From Streptomyces liliifuscus (GTDB lineage Bacteria > Actinomycetota > Actinomycetes > Streptomycetales > Streptomycetaceae): a DNA stretch of 64,000 nt. Shown piece by piece: positions 17,291-24,992 of this stretch (positions are counted from its first letter, which is position 1; every line of letters starts with the position of its first letter). A program made the translations under genes and the position numbers. The stretch spans positions 3,224,001-3,288,000 of the forward strand of contig NZ_CP066831.1 of assembly GCF_016598615.1 (NCBI RefSeq). The letters are read 5' to 3'. The notes below the pieces were generated by a model, which was not told the origin of the DNA, did not search any database, and saw nothing but the letters and a program-made list of their open reading frames with translations.

Positions 17291-17324
17291 GTACACAGTC
17301 GCCTGTGCACAGGGGTCTGTGCAC
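17291..17324 (-). promoter_or_regulatory. putative operator of repeated GTGCACAG half-sites
   Basis: gtacacag (17291-17298) and ctgtgcac (17303-17310) form an inverted repeat with one mismatch. A second ctgtgcac follows at 17317-17324. The cluster begins three bases before the start codon of the ArsR-like gene, where a bound autoregulator would block transcription or translation. Confidence 0.55.
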
Positions 17325-17671
17325 TGCGGTCGGCCAGCGTCTTGGACCGGGGGTTAACCCCACCCTCGCTCTTGGCAACGGAGGCTTCCCGGAGGGGAGT
17401 TGGTGCTCGTCCGGAGCGGGGCGCTCCGGTGCCGGCGCGGGCTTCCGACGCCGATGTCGGTGCTGACGTCAGTGCTGGCGTCGGTGTCAGTGCTGGCCCC
17501 GGGAACCCGCGCCCCGCCCAGCCCCTTCCGCCCTGCCCTGCACTGCCCCACCACGCTCCACCCCGTCCCGGCCCGGACCCGGATGCGATGGGCGCCCCCG
17601 CGCGTCCACCGTGCCCGGGGCCCGGAACCGGTCGGCCCGGAGGCAGCCCCACGCCTCCTCAAGGGCCCGTC
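17325..17671. other. intergenic region after recX, with GTCAGTGCTGG repeats
   Basis: There is no convincing gene in these 347 bases. Around 17452-17499 imperfect copies of gtcagtgctgg and gtcggtg form a short degenerate repeat. The rest is C-rich. Open frames on both strands give only low-complexity peptides. Confidence 0.6.
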
Positions 17672-18655
17672 TCAGAACCCCTCGCCGTCATCGAGGAACT
17701 CCGTTTCCTCGCCCTCTTCCTCCAGCGCCTGCCGGACCACTCTGAGGGCCATGCCTTCGGAGTAGCCCTTGCGGGCGAGCATGCCCGCGAGGCGTCGTAT
17801 CCGCTTGTCGCGGTCGAGGCCGCGCGTGGAGCGCAGCTTGCGAGCGACGAGTTCGCGTGCGGTGGTCTCCTCCTGCTCGGAGTCGAGCTGTCCGACGGCC
17901 TCGTCGATCAGTGCGGAGTCCACGCCCTTGGTCCGCAGCTCCCTGGCGAGCGCCCGCCGGGCCAGGCCCCGGCCGTGATGCCGTGACTCCACCCAGGCAT
18001 CGGCGAAGGCACTGTCGTTGATCAGCCCGACCTCTTCGAAGCGGGAGAGCACCTCGTCCGCCACGTCGTCCGGGATCTCGCGCTTGCGCAACGCGTCCGC
18101 GAGTTGTTTCCGCGTGCGCGGGGTCCCGGTGAGCAGGCGCAGGCAGATGCCCCGCGCCCGCTCAGCCGGGTCCCCTGGGGGCTCCCCCTTCTCGGCCCTC
18201 GACGAGGCAGAGGAGCCTCCGTCCTGTGGGTCGCCGTCGGCAGGCGATTCGCCGAAACCACGCCGCCGACCGCGGCCACGTCCACCACGGCCGCCACCGC
18301 GCGGGGCTCCGGCACCCCGTTCCCCCGTGCTCTGCGGGCCGTCGCCCTCGTACGACCAGCCGTCGTCACCGCGTCGGCCGGAGCCGCGGCGCGAGCCGCC
18401 GCTCGGCGTGGTGTCACCGTCCCGCGAATCGTCGCCGCGGTACGGACCGTCATCGCGGCGCGGGCTGTCGTCCGGCCGTCCGTCCCCCTCCGGATCGCCG
18501 TACGCGGCCTTGGCGTCCCAGGCCCCGAGACCGTACGGCCCGTCAGTGTCGTATGCCCTGTCGCTGTCTCCGGCCGTGCCGCTGTCACCCCCGCGCCTCT
18601 TCCCTTCGGAGGCGGCGGGGTGAACGTACTCGGCCCAGTCGGTTCGCCGTGTCAC
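17672..18655 (-). CDS. recX: RecA regulator RecX with long N-terminal extension
   Basis: 327 residues from GTG 18655, three bases after the recA stop. The RecX fold covers roughly residues 165-327 (ARGICLRLLTGTPRTRKQL, RFEEVGLINDSAFADAWVES, LRTKGVDSALIDEAV, RKGYSEGMALRVV). It binds RecA filaments and limits their activity. The N-terminal 160 residues are Asp/Gly/Arg/Ser-rich, with an RGGRGRGRR-like basic patch, and are probably disordered; typical RecX has 150-200 residues in all. It is translated directly behind recA, so both should be induced together. Confidence 0.94.
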   Translation of the reverse strand: MTRRTDWAEYVHPAASEGKRRGGDSGTAGDSDRAYDTDGPYGLGAWDAKAAYGDPEGDGRPDDSPRRDDGPYRGDDSRDGDTTPSGGSRRGSGRRGDDGWSYEGDGPQSTGERGAGAPRGGGRGGRGRGRRRGFGESPADGDPQDGGSSASSRAEKGEPPGDPAERARGICLRLLTGTPRTRKQLADALRKREIPDDVADEVLSRFEEVGLINDSAFADAWVESRHHGRGLARRALARELRTKGVDSALIDEAVGQLDSEQEETTARELVARKLRSTRGLDRDKRIRRLAGMLARKGYSEGMALRVVRQALEEEGEETEFLDDGEGF

Positions 18656-18658
18656 GGA

Positions 18659-19786
<1,128 letters not shown>

Positions 19787-19829
19787 GGGTTCCACCCGAT
19801 TTGCTTGAGTCGATCGCTTCACGTCAAAG

Positions 19830-19852
19830 ACGCTAACGCCTGCCACTGACAA
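19830..19852 (-). promoter_or_regulatory. RecA-NDp / PafBC-type damage promoter
   Basis: Read on the minus strand, ttgtcagtg (19852-19844) is followed by a tagcgt-type -10 (to 19830). This matches the RecA-NDp pattern ttgtcagtg-N6-tagnnt known in mycobacteria and streptomycetes, which is activated by PafBC independently of LexA. It ends about 44 bases before the recA start codon. Confidence 0.85.
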
Positions 19853-19875
19853 TGCGCCCCGACGCCCGTCCGGCC

Positions 19876-19884
19876 TGTGGATAA
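19876..19884 (-). promoter_or_regulatory. perfect DnaA box upstream of recA
   Basis: The minus strand reads ttatccaca, the consensus DnaA box. It lies 24 bases upstream of the RecA-NDp -35 element. A single box may be chance, but its place in the recA control region is notable. Confidence 0.45.
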
Positions 19885-19949
19885 CTCGGGCGCTTCTCCA
19901 CCAAATCCCCGTCGACATCCCGTCTCGGGCTTCGCCGGAGCCTCCATCA

Positions 19950-19961
19950 GAATGGATGTTC
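19950..19961 (-). promoter_or_regulatory. LexA (SOS) box of recA
   Basis: The minus strand reads gaacatccattc, preceded by tc. The first half tcgaac is perfect and the second is weaker. This is the form of SOS box reported upstream of streptomycete recA genes. It lies 164 bases before the start codon, upstream of the NDp promoter, so it would serve a second, LexA-controlled promoter. Confidence 0.75.
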
Positions 19962-20059
19962 GATTTTGGTGTCAAGCGCACCACGCGCTTCGACGGGAGC
20001 GTGTCGCGAGCCGTGTCTCCCGCCTGTTTCCAGGGTCGTACGGGCGCCGCGCCGGTGCG

Positions 20060-21319
20060 CTAGGAGGCGTCGCGGGGTTCTTCGTCCTCCGCCGCCCGCG
20101 CCTCCCGGGGCCCCTTCAGCGCGCGACGTATGCGTGCGAGGAGAGTGCCCGTGGTCCGCTGCCGGCGCCCGTGGACCCGGGGGTCGTCCGTGACGTCGTA
20201 CCGCTTCACATAGGCCCCCAGGAAGGCCTGCAGCGTGGCGACCGCCGGGATGGCGATCAGCGCGCCGACCGCGCCGAGGAGTGCGGTGCCCGCGATGACC
20301 GACCCGAAGGCGACCGCCGGGTGGATGTCCACGGTCTTCGCGGTCAGCTTGGGCTGCAGCACGTAGTTCTCGAACTGCTGGTAGACCACGACGAAGATCA
20401 GCACCCACAGCGCGTACCAGGGGTCGACCGTGAAGGCGATCAGCATCGGCAGGGCGCCCGCGAGGTACGTGCCGATGGTGGGGATGAACTGCGAGACCAG
20501 GCCCACCCAGACTGCGAGCACGGGCGCGTAGTTCACGCCGAGGGACTCCAGCAGGATGTAGTGAGCTACGCCGGAGATCAGGGCCATCAGCCCGCGCGAG
20601 TACAGATAGCCGCCGGTCTTGTTGACTGCGATCTCCCACGCGCGCAGCACCTCGGCCTGCCGGGCGGGCGGCAGTACGGAGCACAGGGCGCGCCGCAGCC
20701 GTGGGCCGTCGGCGGCGAAGTAGAAGGCGAACAGTGTGATCGTCAGGAGCTGGAAGAGTCCGCCCAGCACCTGTGTGGACACGTCCAGGACACCGCTCGC
20801 GCTGTTCTGCACGTACTTCCGCAGCCAGTCGGAGCGCAGCAGGCCCTCCTGGATGTCGACGCGGCTGAGCTCCGTGTGGAAGGTCGTGTTGATCCAGCTG
20901 ATCACCGAGTCGACGTACTTCGGGAAGTCCTCGACCATGTCGATGATCTGTCCCGCGAGCATCGAGCCGAGCAGCGTGACGAAGCCCGCGCTGGCGATCA
21001 TCACGAAGAGGAACACGATCCCGGTGGCCAGGCCTCTGCGCATGCCGTACGAGGCCATCCAGCTCACCGCGGGCTCGATGGCGAGCGCCAGGAAGAACGC
21101 GATCAGGATGTTGATCAGCAGCCCGGTCAGCTCGTGGAAGGCCCAACTGCCCAGCTGGAAACAGGCGATGAGAGTGAGGGCGAGCACCATGGCCCGCGGC
21201 AGCCAGCGCGGCATGCGGGCACCCGTCTCGGCCGCGCTCCCGGCCGGGGGCCTGGGGGGTGTCGTGCCGAGCGGGGATGCCTGCTGACCGACGTGCGCGG
21301 TCTCATCTGTCGATGCCAC
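20060..21319 (-). CDS. AI-2E family transporter (membrane protein)
   Basis: 419 residues from GTG 21319; a GTG at 21337 is an alternative, but ggagg then sits too close to it. After a variable N-terminal 40 residues there are about eight membrane segments, with the family features GLLINILIAFFLALAIEP, SGVAHYILLESLGV and VGLVSQFIPTIGTYLAG. The C-terminal 60 residues are charged. Members include TqsA and putative Na+/H+ antiporters, and the transported molecule here cannot be told. It is monocistronic, on the recA strand. Confidence 0.85.
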   Translation of the reverse strand: MASTDETAHVGQQASPLGTTPPRPPAGSAAETGARMPRWLPRAMVLALTLIACFQLGSWAFHELTGLLINILIAFFLALAIEPAVSWMASYGMRRGLATGIVFLFVMIASAGFVTLLGSMLAGQIIDMVEDFPKYVDSVISWINTTFHTELSRVDIQEGLLRSDWLRKYVQNSASGVLDVSTQVLGGLFQLLTITLFAFYFAADGPRLRRALCSVLPPARQAEVLRAWEIAVNKTGGYLYSRGLMALISGVAHYILLESLGVNYAPVLAVWVGLVSQFIPTIGTYLAGALPMLIAFTVDPWYALWVLIFVVVYQQFENYVLQPKLTAKTVDIHPAVAFGSVIAGTALLGAVGALIAIPAVATLQAFLGAYVKRYDVTDDPRVHGRRQRTTGTLLARIRRALKGPREARAAEDEEPRDAS

Positions 21320-21379
21320 GGACCAAGTCTCGCCCACGCCTCCGACAATCGACCCCCGCCCCCGGATCTTCGTGGCCCG

Positions 21380-21574
21380 TCAGCGGTTTTCGTAGGGAAC
21401 GTTCACCGCTGTACACACCGCGCGCCACACGTCCTTCGCCTCCCAGCCCGCGTCCAGCGCCTGCCGCACCGTGCGTCCACCGAGTTCCGACATCACGTGG
21501 TCGCGCGCGAAGGTATCGGCGTACCCCGCTCCGAAGTGATCCGCCATTCGCTGCCAGAAGACCGTCAACCGCAT
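21380..21574 (-). CDS. DUF3046 family protein
   Basis: 64 residues, starting MRLTVFWQRMADHFGAGYAD and containing the conserved HVMSELGGRTVRQALDAG and WRAVCTAVNVP segments of DUF3046. This small soluble protein is found next to recA/recX in most actinobacteria. No function is known. It precedes the AI-2E gene on the same strand. Confidence 0.92.
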   Translation of the reverse strand: MRLTVFWQRMADHFGAGYADTFARDHVMSELGGRTVRQALDAGWEAKDVWRAVCTAVNVPYENR

Positions 21575-21654
21575 GACTCCAGTATCCCGCCCCTGAGAGT
21601 GGGCCAGGGCCGGGACCGCTTGCCGAGAACGCTTTCCGTCCTACGGTCTGACTC

Positions 21655-22599
21655 ATGGCCGAAACAGGAGCATCTCCACTCCCCCCGACGCCCCCGGCGC
21701 ACACCCCCCTCGCCCGCGCCGAGCGCTTCGTCTGGCTCACCGCGCGCGTGCTGGAGCAGCATCGTTTCGCGTACCACTTCCTGGGTGGCAGTGCGGACGC
21801 GGTCGAGACCGCGCTGTCCGCCTACCGCAACGAGGACGACGGGTACGGTCACGCGCTGGAACCCGATCTGCGCGGCCCGGTCAGCCAGCCCCTGCACACC
21901 GGGCACGCTCTGCGCGTCCTGGACTCGATCGGGCGCTGCGGCGGGCAGCGGGTGGAGCGCATGTGCCGCTATCTGACCTCCGTGTCGACGCAGGACGGGG
22001 CACTGCCGACGATCCATCCCAGCCAGCGCGGCTTTCCGGCGGCGCCCTTCCTGCCGATCGTCGACGACCCACCCAGCGAACTCCTCGCCACCGGCCCCGT
22101 GGTGGGCTTGTTGCACCGCAACGAGGTCTGGCACGCCTGGCTGTTCAGGGCCACCGACTTCTGCTGGCAGGCGGTGGAGTCCCTGGACAAGTCGCATCCG
22201 TACGAGATCGAGGCGGCCGTGGCCTTCCTGGACTCTGCGCCCGACCGCCCGCGCGCGGAGGCGGCCGCCGACCGGCTCGGCCGCCTGGTGCGCGAGCACC
22301 GGCTCGCGGCGCTGGACCCGGCGCGTCTCGACGCGTTCCCCGTGGCCCCCGGTTACGCGCCGGGGGAGCACCACTTCCCGTACGACTACGCGAAGACCCC
22401 GGGCTCACTCGCGCGCGCGTGGTTCACCGACGCCGAGATGACGGGCTCCCTGGAGTTCCTGGTGAGCCGACAGCAGGAGGACGGCGGCTGGCCGACCCGC
22501 CGACGCCAGTGGGCACCGAGCACGGCCCTGGAGGCACGCCCGATCGAGACGATCGAGGCCCTGCGCACCCTGCGGGCCCATGGACTGCCCGTCGGATGA
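21655..22599 (+). CDS. uncharacterised toroid-like (prenyltransferase/squalene-oxidase fold) protein
   Basis: 314 residues. Repeats with a QW-like look appear at DDGYGHALEPDL (about 60), LTSVSTQDGALP (about 110) and SRQQEDGGWPTRRRQW (about 280), suggesting an alpha/alpha toroid as in terpene cyclases and prenyltransferase beta subunits. The DxDD cyclase motif is not seen, so enzymatic activity is uncertain. Gene order suggests an independent unit divergent from DUF3046. The ATG at 21655 has only a weak ribosome site. Confidence 0.75.
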   Translation: MAETGASPLPPTPPAHTPLARAERFVWLTARVLEQHRFAYHFLGGSADAVETALSAYRNEDDGYGHALEPDLRGPVSQPLHTGHALRVLDSIGRCGGQRVERMCRYLTSVSTQDGALPTIHPSQRGFPAAPFLPIVDDPPSELLATGPVVGLLHRNEVWHAWLFRATDFCWQAVESLDKSHPYEIEAAVAFLDSAPDRPRAEAAADRLGRLVREHRLAALDPARLDAFPVAPGYAPGEHHFPYDYAKTPGSLARAWFTDAEMTGSLEFLVSRQQEDGGWPTRRRQWAPSTALEARPIETIEALRTLRAHGLPVG

Positions 22600-22755
22600 C
22601 ATCGCCGCCCATCCCGCTCGCGGACCTGTCCCAACCAATGGCCGCCAAAATCCGCTGCCGATCGCCGACGGGACCTTGATCAGGGTGCACACGCACGCGT
22701 GCCCCTCCTCAGCCCAAACGTCACCTCAGCCCGCCCCTCCCCGGCCCGGCCCTCC

Positions 22756-23064
22756 TCATCCAGCCATCGCCCGCACCCCCGCCGTGACGAGCACGGCCGC
22801 GGCGACGACCAGCAGGAACGGGGCACGCAACAGCAGCGCCACGCCGGCCGCGGCAAGCCCCGCCGCCTTCGCGTCCAGCACCAGGACGCGTCCGTCGGCG
22901 AACGTCTGCTGGGCCGTGAGGGCGGCCAGCAGGGCGACGGGCAACAGAGCGGCGAGCCGCTGGACGAGCGGTCGCTCCAGCAGGCCCGCGGGAATCAGCA
23001 GCCCGATGAGCTTGACGGCATAGCAACCGACGGCGGTGAGGCCGATGGCGATCCAGATGTTCAA
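22756..23064 (-). CDS. azlD: AzlD-type branched-chain amino acid exporter subunit
   Basis: 102 residues from a TTG at 23064 that overlaps the azlC stop (TTGA), with gggggagggg directly upstream. Three to four membrane segments are visible: LNIWIAIGLTAVGCYAVKLIG, LVQRLAALLPVALLAALTAQ, and a final AAPFLLVV-like helix. AzlD is the small partner of AzlC in export of branched-chain amino acids or azaleucine. Confidence 0.85.
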   Translation of the reverse strand: MNIWIAIGLTAVGCYAVKLIGLLIPAGLLERPLVQRLAALLPVALLAALTAQQTFADGRVLVLDAKAAGLAAAGVALLLRAPFLLVVAAAVLVTAGVRAMAG

Positions 23065-23819
23065 CGCCCCTCCCCCACGGTGTCGTCGTCTTCGGCCGGC
23101 CCGGTGCGCGCCCGGCGACGCCCTTCCGCCCACAGGACGGCCGGGGCGGCGAGCGCGGCCACCAGGACGGGAACACCGGCGGGCAGGACGGGCAGCAGCC
23201 CGAGCCCCAGGACGACCGCGAGCCCCGCGACAACCCGCTCCGTGGTGGTCTTGATCATGGGCGCGAGCAGCGCCAGGAAGACGGCGGGCCCGGCCGCGTC
23301 CAGGCCCCAGGCGTCGGTGTCGCCGATGGCGTCGGCGCCCAGCGCGCCGAGCAGCGTGGTGAGGTTCCACAGCACGTAGAGGGTGAGCCCGGTGACGGTG
23401 AAGCCGATCCGCACGCTGCGCCGCGTGGGCTGGGCGAGGGCCACGGCGGTGGTCTCGTCGATGACCCACTGGGCGGCGAACGGCCGCACCGCGCGCGGGA
23501 GTGCCAACAACTGCGACAGACGCAGTCCGTAAAAGGCGTTGCGCACCCCCAGGAAGAACGCGCCCGCCGCGGCCGTGAACGGGTTCCCCCCGCCTGCCAG
23601 CGCCCCCACCAGTGCGAACTGGGAGGCGCCGGTGAACACCAGAAGACTCAGTGCGCAGGTCTGCAGCAGCGTGAGCCCGCTGCCCACCGAGGTCACGCCG
23701 AAGGCGAACCCGGACAGTCCGACGGCGACCCCGACTCCGAGGGCGTCCCGTACGACGGCGGCGTCGGGTTTTCCGCCGTCTTCACTGCGTATGTCTGCGA
23801 GAGCTGCGTGTTCTGCCAC
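23061..23819 (-). CDS. azlC: AzlC-type branched-chain amino acid exporter subunit
   Basis: 252 residues from GTG 23819 (VAEHAALADIRSEDG). It has seven or so membrane segments, with the family segments SGFAFGVTSVGSGLTLLQ, LLVFTGASQFALVGALAGGG and LGVRNAFYGLRLSQLL in the first half. It pairs with AzlD. Its first 42 codons overlap the 3' end of the AraC-family gene in a different frame, so regulator and exporter are tightly linked and may be coupled. Confidence 0.9.
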   Translation of the reverse strand: MAEHAALADIRSEDGGKPDAAVVRDALGVGVAVGLSGFAFGVTSVGSGLTLLQTCALSLLVFTGASQFALVGALAGGGNPFTAAAGAFFLGVRNAFYGLRLSQLLALPRAVRPFAAQWVIDETTAVALAQPTRRSVRIGFTVTGLTLYVLWNLTTLLGALGADAIGDTDAWGLDAAGPAVFLALLAPMIKTTTERVVAGLAVVLGLGLLPVLPAGVPVLVAALAAPAVLWAEGRRRARTGPAEDDDTVGEGR

Positions 23820-24685
23820 GCCCCGGACGGTACGAGAATCTCCCGCCGCGATTCTTGTACGTTCTTGCGCTCGCGCTGATACGCGCCCGGCGGCACGCCC
23901 ACGATCCGCGTGAAGTGCCGATTGAGGTGCGGCTGGTCCGTGAACCCCACCGCGACGGCCGCCTCCGCGGGCGCGACACCCGAGTCCAGCAACCGACGCG
24001 CACGCCGTACCCGGACATCGGTCAGCCACGCGTGCGGGGGCATCCCATAGGCGTCCCGAAAGGCACGCAACAGCGCGAAGGGACTGGTCCCGAGATCGCC
24101 GGCGAGCCGCTCCAGAGTGGGCGGCTCCACGATCTGCTCCTCGAGAACGGCACGCGCGCGTGCCGCCACCCCGGCTCCCGCGGTCCGCAGGACCCGCTCC
24201 GGCAGCGGCCCGCCGTTCACCCGCAGCAACCGGGTCACGGCAACGCGCAACAAGGTGTCGGCAGCGAGCGCGTTGCCCTCCTCGGCGGCCCGCAACACCT
24301 GATGAACCAGCGTCACGGCATACGGATCATCGAGAACCGGGCTCACGAACCCCGGAGTGCCACGAAGAGCGGTGGTCTCGGCAGCGATCTCCGCGACCAG
24401 CTCCGGCGACGGATAGACGGCCCCGTACCGCCAGCCCTCGGGCACCCCTGCCCGCCCCGTGTGCGACGTATCGGGATTGACCAGCGCCAGCGAGCCGACC
24501 CCCACGTACTGATCCGCCCCACCGTGCCGGAAGACCTCGACACCATCGGTGATGGCGGCGATGACGAAGTTCTCATGCGTATGCCGGACAAAGGTCTTCT
24601 GCACATACCGAGCCCGCAGCAGATCGACACCGGGCAGCTCCGCATACTGCCAGTGCCGAGCCCGCTCCTTCCCAGCTCCAGCCAT
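23693..24685 (-). CDS. AraC-family transcriptional regulator
   Basis: 330 residues from ATG 24685 (an ATG at 24694 is possible). The N-terminal cupin sensor (about 15-140) shows RYVQKTFVRHTHENFVIAAI and LVNPDTSHTGRAG. The C-terminal double helix-turn-helix is at about 185-285 (LERLAGDLGTSPFALLRAF, AEAAVAVGFTDQPHLNRHF). A 45-residue tail rich in Ser/Pro/Gly overlaps the azlC start by 127 bases. The arrangement AraC-AzlC-AzlD is common, and the regulator probably senses an amino acid and controls the exporter. Confidence 0.9.
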   Translation of the reverse strand: MAGAGKERARHWQYAELPGVDLLRARYVQKTFVRHTHENFVIAAITDGVEVFRHGGADQYVGVGSLALVNPDTSHTGRAGVPEGWRYGAVYPSPELVAEIAAETTALRGTPGFVSPVLDDPYAVTLVHQVLRAAEEGNALAADTLLRVAVTRLLRVNGGPLPERVLRTAGAGVAARARAVLEEQIVEPPTLERLAGDLGTSPFALLRAFRDAYGMPPHAWLTDVRVRRARRLLDSGVAPAEAAVAVGFTDQPHLNRHFTRIVGVPPGAYQRERKNVQESRREILVPSGAWQNTQLSQTYAVKTAENPTPPSYGTPSESGSPSDCPGSPSA

Positions 24686-24759
24686 GCCCCCCATTCTCCG
24701 CCACCGGGGCAAACACGAGACGGGCACACCCCACGCCCAGCAGCCGCCGGACAACGGAA

Positions 24760-24869
24760 GGGGCCGGTCCGGGGGTGTCCGCCCGCAGCGGATGGCGCGT
24801 CGACTGCACCCCCGTGAAAGCAAACCGATTCCGCGCCAGACCGAGGACGGACACCCCCGGACCGGCCCC
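24760..24869. repeat. nested long inverted repeat between araC-type gene and lhr
   Basis: 24760-24781 is the exact reverse complement of 24848-24869 (22 bp; core ggccggtccgggggtgtc). Inside, tggcgcg (24793-24799) pairs with cgcgcca (24832-24838) on nearly the same axis. The 307-base gap 24686-24992 otherwise holds only the divergent starts. A transcript would fold into one long hairpin of about 110 bases. No flanking target duplication is seen. Confidence 0.85.
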
Positions 24870-24992
24870 GACCCAAAACGACGACAGCCGCGCAACCCAC
24901 CGGCCCGCAGCCAACCCCTCACAGCGAATCCCCCGCAACCGATCCCTCCGCAGGTCAGCCCCGTTGTCAGTGCCCGGGTGCAGGATGGACGC

